Of a DNA stretch of 64,000 nt, positions 34,603-42,871 are shown one piece after another. The notes beneath the pieces are model-generated. The model searched no databases. It was not told the DNA's origin and saw nothing but the letters and a program-made list of their open reading frames with translations. Position 1 is the first letter of the stretch. Each line of letters begins with the position of its first letter. The position numbers were made by a program, and so were the translations under genes. Origin of the DNA: Mariniphaga sp964398855 (lineage in GTDB: Bacteria; Bacteroidota; Bacteroidia; Bacteroidales; Prolixibacteraceae). Where the stretch lies: positions 10,234 to 74,233 of the forward strand of contig CAYNOQ010000004.1 in NCBI GenBank assembly GCA_964398855.1, given 5' to 3'.

Positions 34603-35220
34603 TTATAATTTTATTCCCATAAATCCCATGAAAGCCAGCCCCATAAGCCCGGTAACAATAAAAGTTACGCCTAATCCGCGCAGCGGAGCCGGCACGTTGG
34701 AATATTGTATTTTTTCACGAATTGCAGCAATGCCGATAATTGCCAGAAGCCATCCGATGCCAGAGCCAAGCCCGTAAACAGTTGCTTCTGCCACATTCAG
34801 AAACGCTTTCTGCTGCATGAACAGAGAACCGCCCAAAATAGCGCAGTTCACCGCAATCAGCGGCAGAAATATTCCTAATTGATTATAGAGTGCCGGCGTG
34901 AATTTTTCCACAACCATCTCAACTAACTGCACAATGGACGCAATCACGGCAATAAACATGATAAAAGAGAGAAAACTGAGATCCACATCGGCAAGTCCGG
35001 GACTCAGCCACACTAACGCACCTTCCTTTAGTACATAATTCTCAAGCAGATAATCAACCGGCAGGGTGATAGCCAGAACAAAAGTTACCGCTATACCTAA
35101 TCCCATTGCCGTTTTCACTGTTTTTGAAACTGCCAGATAAGAACACATGCCCAGAAAATAGGCAAAAATCATGTTCTCTATAAAAATTGATTTGATAAAT
35201 ATATTAATCAGATTTTCCAT
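34603..35220 (-). CDS. nqrE: Na+-NQR subunit E
   Basis: The 205-residue integral membrane subunit has six predicted helices. NqrD and NqrE form a pseudo-symmetric pair that holds an iron centre between them, one Cys pair coming from each. Here Cys26 (FLGMCSYLAVS) and a Cys in AVNCAILGGS correspond to those ligands. It lies 18 bases after nqrD. Confidence 0.97.
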   Translation of the reverse strand: MENLINIFIKSIFIENMIFAYFLGMCSYLAVSKTVKTAMGLGIAVTFVLAITLPVDYLLENYVLKEGALVWLSPGLADVDLSFLSFIMFIAVIASIVQLVEMVVEKFTPALYNQLGIFLPLIAVNCAILGGSLFMQQKAFLNVAEATVYGLGSGIGWLLAIIGIAAIREKIQYSNVPAPLRGLGVTFIVTGLMGLAFMGFMGIKL

Positions 35221-35238
35221 ATCATCATTTTTTGCCGG

Positions 35239-35883
35239 TTAATCTTCAATTAATTTACGGTTGCGGCTACGCTGCACCCAAATTATAATACCGATGGTAA
35301 TCAGCGCCATCGGAGGTAAAATCATCATCCCGTTATTTTCATAAAATCCGCCGTTGGCAACATACCAGCTGTCGGGGATAACCCGGAATCCGTAAATTGA
35401 TCCGGAACCAAACAGCTCACGAAAGAAGCCGACAATGATAAGAATAACGCCATAACCCGCTGCATTGCCCACTCCGTCGAGAAACGACGGCCAGGGGCGG
35501 TTTCCCAGGGCAAACGCCTCAATTCTCCCCATGATGATACAGTTGGTAATAATCAGCCCGACGAAAACCGAAAGCTGCTTACTCACATCATACACATAGG
35601 CTTTCAGCACCTGGTCAACCAAAATAACCAGCATTGCAACAATCACAAGCTGCACGATAATCCGTATCCGGTTGGGAATGCTGTTTCGTATAAGTGAAAT
35701 GATAATATTTGAAAAACCAATCACCGCCATAACCGAAATGGTCATCACAATGGATGGTTTTAATTGTGCCGTTACCGCAAGCGCCGAACAGATACCCAAA
35801 ACCTGTACGGTAATCGGGTTGCTGTCATTCAGCGGATCAGTCAGTAACTTCAGATTCTTTCTTGAAAAAAGTGGTTCGCTCAT
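35239..35883 (-). CDS. nqrD: Na+-NQR subunit D
   Basis: The 214-residue membrane subunit is homologous to NqrE. Conserved Cys occur in QVLGICSALAVT and IITNCIIMGRIEAFA, positions expected to bind the intramembrane iron with NqrE. GNAAGYGVILI is also typical. It is 6 bases from nqrC. Confidence 0.97.
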   Translation of the reverse strand: MSEPLFSRKNLKLLTDPLNDSNPITVQVLGICSALAVTAQLKPSIVMTISVMAVIGFSNIIISLIRNSIPNRIRIIVQLVIVAMLVILVDQVLKAYVYDVSKQLSVFVGLIITNCIIMGRIEAFALGNRPWPSFLDGVGNAAGYGVILIIVGFFRELFGSGSIYGFRVIPDSWYVANGGFYENNGMMILPPMALITIGIIIWVQRSRNRKLIED

Positions 35884-35889
35884 TGCAAT

Positions 35890-36594
35890 TTATTTAATCT
35901 TTAATAAGAATTCCTTATAACTGGTGAAATCTGCCAAAAGCATATCTTCCAGACCCTTGCTGGTAATAGTACCGCCTGACACACCGTCAACACTGTGATC
36001 TGCAGGCGCATTCTGTCCTGTTTTCTTAACAGTTATCGAAACAAGTTTGCCGGAATCGTCAAAAAGTTTTTTCCCTTTAAATTCCTTCTGAAACTCGCCG
36101 GTTGAAATTTCGGCGCCAAGCCCGGGTGTTTCCCCCTCGTGATCGAAAAAAGCGCCATAAATTATATCCATGTCTTCATTCAGTGAAACAAAACCCCATA
36201 TTGGTCCCCACAGTCCGGCGCCATACATTGGGAAAATGTATTTCAAACCATTTTCGGTTTCACACTCAAACACAGGCAGATTCCGTTCTGCAACCGGTTT
36301 TGACTTTTCCCTTTTCAGGTCAACATCAAATGCATTCACCCCGTCAATCCGTTCTCCTTTTGAATCTACAACATACTGGTTCTTAATATTACTTTCATAA
36401 AGTTCCTCGGTATTATCCACAGTGGATATAATGTTGACAGAAGCCAGAATATTCTGCTTCTTTTCGATTTCAAAATTTCGGGTTTGCATCGGTTTCAGCG
36501 ACATTGCAACTGCGGCAAGCACGGCAGCCACAAGAACAACCATCACTGATGCATAAATAAATGTATATATATTACTATTCCTGTCCATAATCAA
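35890..36594 (-). CDS. nqrC: Na+-NQR subunit C (covalent FMN)
   Basis: The 234-residue subunit has one N-terminal membrane helix (about 9-31) and a periplasmic FMN domain. The flavin attachment site is in DGVSGGTITSK, with Thr209 as the acceptor; the usual SGAT reads SGGT here, still with the Thr. The flavin is attached by ApbE, encoded at 40747. The gene lies 11 bases after nqrB. Confidence 0.97.
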   Translation of the reverse strand: MIMDRNSNIYTFIYASVMVVLVAAVLAAVAMSLKPMQTRNFEIEKKQNILASVNIISTVDNTEELYESNIKNQYVVDSKGERIDGVNAFDVDLKREKSKPVAERNLPVFECETENGLKYIFPMYGAGLWGPIWGFVSLNEDMDIIYGAFFDHEGETPGLGAEISTGEFQKEFKGKKLFDDSGKLVSITVKKTGQNAPADHSVDGVSGGTITSKGLEDMLLADFTSYKEFLLKIK

Positions 36595-36605
36595 TATTTT
36601 TTCAA

Positions 36606-37763
36606 TTACACGGAAAGTTTTGCACGCTTAAGCCGTCGGCTGATGTGTCCCTGCACAACGTAGTAGTCAACAAGCGGCGCAAAAGTGTTCATCAAAAGAA
36701 TGGCAAGCATCATTCCTTCGGGATAGGCAGGGTTCACTACCCGGATGATGATAGCCAGAACACCAATGAGAAAACCGTAAATCCATTTTCCCTTTTCTGT
36801 TTGTGCGGCTGAAACCGGATCGGTTGCCATAAACACAGTTCCAAAGGCAAATCCGCCAATGATCAGATGTTGCCAGAATGGAAGTTCCATCAATGGATTA
36901 ACGGCAAAAATATTAAATATCAATCCTGCAACTAATCCTCCGGCAACCGTGGAAACCATAATTTTCCAGCTCCCTATTCCGGTGATTATCAGAATAACTG
37001 CGCCGATTAAAATCGCAAAAACCGATGTTTCACCAATTGAGCCGGGCATAAATCCCCAAAAAGCATCGGCAATACTGAGATTAAAATCCCCTGCCCCGAT
37101 ATCTGCCAGCGCAGTCGCACCGGAAAAACCGTCAACCGGAATATCATTTTCTGCAATGGGCACCCAGACTGAATTGCCCGACATGTATGCCGGATATGCA
37201 AAAAAGAGAAAAGCACGGGCTACAAGTGCCGGATTCCACACATTCATTCCTGTGCCGCCAAAAACTTCCTTTCCGAAAATCACGGCAAAAGCGGTGGCAA
37301 TTGCAATCATCCAAAGCGGAGTTTCAACGGGCATAATCAGCGGAATCAGCATTCCTGAAACCAAAAATCCTTCGTTGATCTCATGTCCGCGCATCTGGGC
37401 AAAGGCGAATTCGATTCCAAGTCCGACAACATAGGAAACAATAACTATCGGTAGCACTTTCAGAAATCCGTAGAAAAACAATTCGACAAAACCTGTTGAA
37501 GCCAGCTCTCCGATTGCCTTAAAATGCTGAAAACCGACATTATACATTCCAAACAGCAAAGACGGTATCAGCGCTAAAACCACGATGGACATGGTTCGCT
37601 TCATGTCTATATAGTCGTGGATGTGCGTGCCGGTTTTTGAAGTGTGCTTAGGCACATACAAAAAAGTGAAGAACCCGTCATGCAAAGATTGCAGCCAATG
37701 GTATTTGGCTCCTTTCTGTACGTAGGGTTCGGTTCTTTCAAAAAAATCCTTTAAAAATTTCAT
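36606..37763 (-). CDS. nqrB: Na+-NQR subunit B (covalent FMN, sodium channel)
   Basis: The 385-residue membrane subunit has about ten helices, carries a covalent FMN and forms the main sodium path. The attachment motif VDGFSGATAL places the FMN on Thr217. Conserved segments INEGFLVSGMLIPL and GGTGMNVWNPALVARAF are intact. It is 31 bases after nqrA. Confidence 0.98.
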   Translation of the reverse strand: MKFLKDFFERTEPYVQKGAKYHWLQSLHDGFFTFLYVPKHTSKTGTHIHDYIDMKRTMSIVVLALIPSLLFGMYNVGFQHFKAIGELASTGFVELFFYGFLKVLPIVIVSYVVGLGIEFAFAQMRGHEINEGFLVSGMLIPLIMPVETPLWMIAIATAFAVIFGKEVFGGTGMNVWNPALVARAFLFFAYPAYMSGNSVWVPIAENDIPVDGFSGATALADIGAGDFNLSIADAFWGFMPGSIGETSVFAILIGAVILIITGIGSWKIMVSTVAGGLVAGLIFNIFAVNPLMELPFWQHLIIGGFAFGTVFMATDPVSAAQTEKGKWIYGFLIGVLAIIIRVVNPAYPEGMMLAILLMNTFAPLVDYYVVQGHISRRLKRAKLSV

Positions 37764-37794
37764 CTGAATCAGACTGTATTATATTTCTTAATAA

Positions 37795-39141
37795 TTATCC
37801 AAGCTCCTTAATCATAGTATTGATTCCGGTTCGTAAAATGCTCTGCACCTTGATTTTTGACGTGCAGACATATTCACACAGTGCGAAATCCTCTTCAATG
37901 ACTTCGTATAGCCCCAACTGCTCCATTTTATCCACATCATTTGCCAAAATGGCTTTCAGCAGAAAAACAGGAAAAACATTCATGGGAACAACCTTTTCAT
38001 ATTGTCCCGACATCACAAATGCACGCTCACCCCCGTTCATGTTTGCATTGAGTTCATACTCTTTTTTCGGAAATAGAGATGAGAGAAAGGTTTTTGATGC
38101 GCTGAATTTGTCCACCCCCGGAGCAGCCCATCCAAGCAGCTCATAATCATTCCCTTCGGGAATAACACTGATTTGAGAATCGTAAAATCCGACATAGCTT
38201 ATCGGATTCACTCTTGTTCCCGTCAGCACATTTCCGCTGATTATCCGCTGTTTGTAAGGCGATTTTTTCAAATGTCCTTTGGTTATTTCAGAAACCTGAG
38301 TACCCAACAAAGTCTGAAAATATTTGGGTTTTTCCACTTCTGAGCCGGTTAAAGCAAATATTTTGGTAAAATCTGTTTTCCCTGTTTCAAACAATCTGCC
38401 GATGAAAAGCACATCCTGCGGATTGATTGTCCAAATCACTTCCCCTTTGTTCAGCGGTGAAATATGGTGAATTTGCACACCCACGTTTCCTGCCGGATGC
38501 GGACCTGCAAATGTATGGTACTCAACATTTTTAATGTTCCCAAACACCGACTTTTCGCTCAGTCCCAAAAATACTTTTCCGGTGGTCAGCCTGCTGAGTG
38601 CATTGATTCCTGTTTGAAAAGTACCCATCTGCCCTTCTAAAATAAAATTATAGTCGGGCGCAAGCGGAGCTGTGTCAAACGTGGATATGAAAATAGCTTT
38701 TGGCTGATCATCGGGCGAAGCGACAATGCCGTACGGACGACGTTTGATAAAGGGCCACAAACCGCTTTTCAAAAGGTTCTCCTTTACCACTTCAGTAGTG
38801 AGCTTCAACGGGTCTCCCGACTCAAATTCCACAAAACCTGCCTGAGAATCTGTTTCAATCACCACTTCCAAAATGCGTCTGCGTTCACCTAAATTAACCG
38901 AGGAAACTTTTCCGCCAAACGGTGCGGTGAAAACCACCTCCGGATGATACTTGTTGTAAAATAATGCATCTCCCGCTTTTACCTCAGCACCGGGTTTTAC
39001 GCTCATTTTTGGGGTCAGACCGGGAAAATCCGTTGGCTTCAATGCAACAACAGCGGGAAAGGGCAGAGTCTCAAGAACTGTTTCAGCCGTACCTTTCAAC
39101 TTTATATCCAACCCTCTCCTTAATTTTATGACTTCTGACAT
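37795..39141 (-). CDS. nqrA: Na+-NQR subunit A
   Basis: The 448-residue peripheral subunit closes the quinone end of the pump. The chosen start is ATG at 39141 (MSEVIKLRRGLDI); an in-frame TTG three codons upstream is less likely. Typical segments include the N-terminal RRGLDIKLKG and KRRPYGIVASPDDQPKAIF, and the C-terminal YVCTSKIKVQSILRTGI. It is the first gene of the operon, with a -7 box 33 bases upstream. Confidence 0.98.
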   Translation of the reverse strand: MSEVIKLRRGLDIKLKGTAETVLETLPFPAVVALKPTDFPGLTPKMSVKPGAEVKAGDALFYNKYHPEVVFTAPFGGKVSSVNLGERRRILEVVIETDSQAGFVEFESGDPLKLTTEVVKENLLKSGLWPFIKRRPYGIVASPDDQPKAIFISTFDTAPLAPDYNFILEGQMGTFQTGINALSRLTTGKVFLGLSEKSVFGNIKNVEYHTFAGPHPAGNVGVQIHHISPLNKGEVIWTINPQDVLFIGRLFETGKTDFTKIFALTGSEVEKPKYFQTLLGTQVSEITKGHLKKSPYKQRIISGNVLTGTRVNPISYVGFYDSQISVIPEGNDYELLGWAAPGVDKFSASKTFLSSLFPKKEYELNANMNGGERAFVMSGQYEKVVPMNVFPVFLLKAILANDVDKMEQLGLYEVIEEDFALCEYVCTSKIKVQSILRTGINTMIKELG

Positions 39142-39173
39142 TGTAATCAAGAATAGTGTTAATTTAAAGCTTG

Positions 39174-39181
39174 CAAAAATA
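39174..39181 (-). promoter_or_regulatory. -7 box TATTTTTG for the nqr operon
   Basis: A perfect TAnnTTTG on the minus strand would start transcription about 25 bases before nqrA. No exact -33 TTTG is present. Confidence 0.45.
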
Positions 39182-39367
39182 AATAATATATTCGCTTTTC
39201 ACAATCAGAGCGCTGCAAAAGTGTAAACTTTCGGCAATAAAAACATGCTAATATATTTTATTAGGTGCACCGTACTCTGATACAGTCTCTTTTCAAATAA
39301 AAACAGTTCATTAAGATTAAAATTCCTTTTTTTACGTTAATTTGATGAAATGGCGGTGAAATGTTTA

Positions 39368-39397
39368 TTTGGAATAGCCGCCAAAAATGTAAATTTG
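39368..39397 (+). promoter_or_regulatory. Bacteroidetes promoter for the T9SS plug gene
   Basis: TTTG (39368-39371), an 18-base spacer and TAAATTTG (39390-39397) match the consensus closely. The expected leader is about 34 bases. The spacer between this gene and nqrA carries promoters in both directions. Confidence 0.6.
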
Positions 39398-39437
39398 CGA
39401 AACATTTGATTAATTCCTTTTAGGTAAACATCTGAAT

Positions 39438-40721
39438 ATGAATAAAGTATTTTTATTTCTTGTTTTATCCATCCCAATTATTTCTTCTGGAAGCACTCAG
39501 GATGGCAACTACTATTACGAAAATGCTGTATATGATGAAAATATAAAAACCGTGCTGATGTACCGGGACGGATTTGAATTATCCAATCCGATTTGGGAAA
39601 TGGGCGAAGAAATTCCCCTGATTTTGAAATTTGACGATCTTTCGGGTGACGTTAAGGATTATTACTACACCATCATCCATTGCGATGCCGACTGGAACGA
39701 AAGTTTTATTCCGCAAAGCGATTACATTGAAGGTTTTACGGAATATGTCATTAATGATTTTGCCCGCTCTTTCAATACAACATTCAAATATGTGAACTAC
39801 CGGATATACCTGCCCAATGAAAACATGGGTTTTAAACTATCAGGAAATTATGCGCTGGTTGTTTATGAAAACGGAGACCGTGAGAACATCGTGCTTACCA
39901 AACGGTTTCACGTCGTGGAGCCGCTTGTTTCGGTTGAAGGTACGGTTCACCGTGCCACGCTCGATGCATTCAAAGGCGAAAACCACGAGGTGGATTTCAC
40001 GGTTTTTCACGACAATTTACCTATTGACAATCCGCAGCAGGAAGTAAAAGTGGTGATTACGCAAAACAACCGTTGGGACAATGCCATACGCAATCTGAAA
40101 CCGCTTTTTATCCGCAATCGGGCATTGATTTACGATTATAACCGCGAAAATGTTTTCCCTGCCGGAAATGAATTCAGATATTTCGATAACCGGACAAACC
40201 GCGTCAATGGGGAGAATATACTTGCAACTGATTTCCACAGACCCTATTTTCACAAAACGGTGATGACCGATGAAATCAGAAGCAACCGGCGCTATTTTGA
40301 ATATGAAGAGATGAACGGCAAGTTTGTAGTGGAAAGCCAGGACAGGGAAGTTGAAGATTTTGACACCGAATGTGATTACACATTTGTCCACTTTACACTG
40401 CCGATGGAATCCGTTCTGTTAGGCGGAACAGTGAATGTTTTTGGCGCGCTAAACTATTGGAATGCAAACAAAACCAATGAAATGACATGGAATTTCGATA
40501 CCGGCGTTTACGAACTGACACTTCTTTTAAAACAGGGATACTACAACTATATGTATGTGTATGTTCCCGGCGGCTCACACGTTGCCGACCATAAAAACAT
40601 AGAAGGCAGCTACTGGCAAACCGAAAATGACTACCAGATTTTTGTCTATTTCCGGGAAATGAGCAGCAGATACGACAGGCTTGTCGGTTACCGGCAGCTC
40701 AACTCAAAATTTAATCGCTGA
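39438..40721 (+). CDS. Type IX secretion system plug protein (DUF5103)
   Basis: The 427-residue secreted protein has a signal peptide (about 1-19) and the DUF5103 pattern, with YYENAVYDENIKTVLMYRDG, IIHCDADWNESFIPQSDY and a C-terminal DYQIFVYFREMSSRYDRLVGY. In studied systems the plug protein closes the lateral-gated SprA translocon of the type IX system when it is not engaged. Its presence implies that the organism has T9SS. No other T9SS gene is in the window. apbE follows after 25 bases. Confidence 0.88.
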   Translation: MNKVFLFLVLSIPIISSGSTQDGNYYYENAVYDENIKTVLMYRDGFELSNPIWEMGEEIPLILKFDDLSGDVKDYYYTIIHCDADWNESFIPQSDYIEGFTEYVINDFARSFNTTFKYVNYRIYLPNENMGFKLSGNYALVVYENGDRENIVLTKRFHVVEPLVSVEGTVHRATLDAFKGENHEVDFTVFHDNLPIDNPQQEVKVVITQNNRWDNAIRNLKPLFIRNRALIYDYNRENVFPAGNEFRYFDNRTNRVNGENILATDFHRPYFHKTVMTDEIRSNRRYFEYEEMNGKFVVESQDREVEDFDTECDYTFVHFTLPMESVLLGGTVNVFGALNYWNANKTNEMTWNFDTGVYELTLLLKQGYYNYMYVYVPGGSHVADHKNIEGSYWQTENDYQIFVYFREMSSRYDRLVGYRQLNSKFNR

Positions 40722-40746
40722 CAATTTCAGAATCAATCCGCAAAAA

Positions 40747-41745
40747 ATGAGATATAATTACCTGCTTGTCATAATCTGTTTTGCGCTGCTGTTTTCATGC
40801 AGTCAGCCTGCAAAATATATCTACAACGAAGGGCGCATTTACGGAACCTACTATCATGTTGTGTATGAGCACCCAAATGGAGATGATATTCATTCTGAAA
40901 TTCAGAAAAAACTGGACGAATACAACAAAATTTTCTCAACATTTGATTCTACTTCGGTGATTTCAAAAATCAACAACAACAAGCCGGTGGCGCCAGACGA
41001 AATTTTTCTGAAATGTTACAACCGCTCCATGGAAATTTCTGCACTCACCGGTGGCGCTTTCGACATAACGGCAGGTCCGATGGTAAATGCCTGGGGGTTT
41101 GGCCCCGAAGACAAAACGAAAATGACTCCGAAAAAAATTGACAGTCTGAAAGCGATAACCGGCTACACAAAAGTGAAACTGGTAAACGGGAAGATCGAAA
41201 AGGAAAATCCGGAAATGAAACTCGACATGAATGCCATAGCCAAAGGTTTTACTTCCGACCTGATTGGTGATTTACTGAAAGAGGCAGGCTGCAAAAACTT
41301 TATGGTAGAAATTGGCGGCGAAGTGGTTGCCAAAGGAGTTAACGAAAAAGGGCGCATCTGGACCATCGGCATCAGTAAACCTGAAGAGACCGTATTGTTT
41401 GCATCAAACGAATTGCAGGCAAAAGTGCAGTTGCCGGACAATGCGCTGGCAACTTCGGGAAATTACCGGAATTTCTATGTGGAAGACGGGAAAAAATATG
41501 CGCACACCATCGATCCCAAAACAGGATATCCCGTGCAGCACAGTCTTTTAAGCACAACGGTTATTGCAGACAACTGCATGGATGCAGATGCATTTGCCAC
41601 TGCATTTATGGTACTCGGACTTGAAAAATCAATCGAAATATCCCAAAAGAATCCCAACCTGAAAGTCTATTTTATTTACGCCGGCGAAGATGGTGAAAAC
41701 CGGATTTATTTCAGTCCGAGTTTTAAAGAGCACCTGATTCTGTAA
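40747..41745 (+). CDS. apbE: FAD:protein FMN transferase ApbE
   Basis: ApbE attaches FMN to Thr in SGAT-type motifs outside the cytoplasm. The 332-residue form starts MRYNYLLVIICFALLFSC, a lipoprotein signal with lipidated Cys18. A longer frame upstream overlaps the plug gene and is rejected. Typical segments are TGGAFDITAGPMVNAWGFG, MNAIAKGFTSDLI, EIGGEVVAKG, HTIDPKTGYPV and ADAFATAFMVLG. NqrB and NqrC, encoded 1.6-4.9 kb away on the other strand, are the obvious substrates. Confidence 0.96.
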   Translation: MRYNYLLVIICFALLFSCSQPAKYIYNEGRIYGTYYHVVYEHPNGDDIHSEIQKKLDEYNKIFSTFDSTSVISKINNNKPVAPDEIFLKCYNRSMEISALTGGAFDITAGPMVNAWGFGPEDKTKMTPKKIDSLKAITGYTKVKLVNGKIEKENPEMKLDMNAIAKGFTSDLIGDLLKEAGCKNFMVEIGGEVVAKGVNEKGRIWTIGISKPEETVLFASNELQAKVQLPDNALATSGNYRNFYVEDGKKYAHTIDPKTGYPVQHSLLSTTVIADNCMDADAFATAFMVLGLEKSIEISQKNPNLKVYFIYAGEDGENRIYFSPSFKEHLIL

Positions 41746-41767
41746 TTTTTGAGGGAAACGGATTAAT

Positions 41768-42007
41768 TCACTCGGAAACTTTTGCAATTTTCATACTTGT
41801 GAAATCGATCTTCTTAACTGCACTTTCCCTTTCAAGCCGGTCGGTTGTTTGTGCGCAGTAAATGCCCCTGCTTGTCAAATGTTTGTTTCCGCTAATGTGC
41901 GTATTGGGGAATTTCCCGCCACGTTTTAGCAGCATCTGCGTTGCAAGTCCTAAAAATGCAATTGAAATCAGTGCAATGGAAAGTAATATAACTATTAAAA
42001 AACTCAT
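41768..42007 (-). CDS. Small membrane protein, possible Na+-NQR assembly factor
   Basis: The 79-residue protein has one N-terminal helix (FLIVILLSIALISIAFLGLA) followed by GGKFPNTHISGNKHL and GIYCAQTTDR with a single Cys. I recall similar small proteins near nqr or apbE in other Bacteroidetes, but no function is established. Size and topology (one helix, then a short Cys-containing tail) parallel NqrM, which in Proteobacteria helps insert iron into NqrDE. This is analogy, not shown homology. It converges with apbE across 22 bases. Confidence 0.7.
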   Translation of the reverse strand: MSFLIVILLSIALISIAFLGLATQMLLKRGGKFPNTHISGNKHLTSRGIYCAQTTDRLERESAVKKIDFTSMKIAKVSE

Positions 42008-42147
42008 AACTCTTATTCAACTAAATGAACCACAAATTTAGTGGTTTATTCTGGAAAATTTTCTGAAAGAGTACTATTTTTAACAAATCTGACACAAATT
42101 TATCCTGATTTTTGTAATTTTATGAAAATTTTCAAAAATCAATTATC

Positions 42148-42510
42148 ATGCAAAAACATATCAGCATCGTTGCGGCTCTGCATATAGGAGTGAATGTACT
42201 GTGCATATTTTTAGGCATACTCATGTTTATCGTTTTCCATGTTTTGGGAAATTTTGTGGATGAACCGGAAGCACAATTCATTCTGCCCCTGATTGCAAAA
42301 ATATTTTTAGGTTTCTTCGTCCTGATTGGCTTACCGGGCATAATTGCCGGAATAGGTTTGTTCAGGCGAAAAGAGTGGGCGCGGATTCTTGCTCTTGTGA
42401 TTTCGGTCATTGCGCTGGTTAATTTTCCATTTGGAACGGCGCTTGGCGTCTATTCCATCTGGGCATTGACACAACCGGAAATAATCAAAGAATTTGGAGA
42501 GAAGATATGA
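42148..42510 (+). CDS. Small integral membrane protein of unknown function
   Basis: The 120-residue protein has four predicted helices, including HIGVNVLCIFLGILMFIVF, IFLGFFVLIGLPGIIAGIGL and ILALVISVIALVNFPFGTAL, with FRRKEWAR on a basic loop. It ends with GVYSIWALTQPEIIKEF. The 'G-x-YSIWAL' ending is common to short conserved membrane proteins of uncertain role. It overlaps the acylphosphatase start by four bases, so translation is coupled. Confidence 0.78.
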   Translation: MQKHISIVAALHIGVNVLCIFLGILMFIVFHVLGNFVDEPEAQFILPLIAKIFLGFFVLIGLPGIIAGIGLFRRKEWARILALVISVIALVNFPFGTALGVYSIWALTQPEIIKEFGEKI

Positions 42511-42779
42511 TTCAGCATGAAATTAAAGTTACCGGCAAGGTTCAGGGAGTGGGGTTTCGCTTTTTTGCAGAACACCATGCGAAATTGCTCAATATTAAAG
42601 GGTGGGTGAAAAACACCCGCGACGGCGGAGTGCTTGCAGTGGCTCAGGGAGATTCCGAAAACATGAAACTGTTTTTGAAAAAACTGAAAGTTGGTCCGCC
42701 ACTTTCCAATGTTGACAGATTAGATGTGTTTGAAACCGATATTTTAGACAAATTCAACGATTTCGAAATCAGGTACTGA
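42507..42779 (+). CDS. Acylphosphatase
   Basis: The 90-residue enzyme hydrolyses acyl phosphates such as acetyl or carbamoyl phosphate. The anion-binding loop KVQGVGFRFF carries the catalytic Arg and GWVKNTRDG carries the catalytic Asn. Length is standard. It is translationally coupled (ATGA) to the membrane protein before it. Confidence 0.95.
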   Translation: MIQHEIKVTGKVQGVGFRFFAEHHAKLLNIKGWVKNTRDGGVLAVAQGDSENMKLFLKKLKVGPPLSNVDRLDVFETDILDKFNDFEIRY

Positions 42780-42871
42780 TTTATAACGAATACTAAAACT
42801 AGCATAGCAATAATCTCATAACCAGGGAATTACAAACTAAAACTATTTGTTAATACAGAACAGAAAATTCG

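Noticed and set aside
36859..37434. 191-codon plus-strand frame within nqrB
   Set aside because: It is the complement of nqrB membrane helices, with no independent support.
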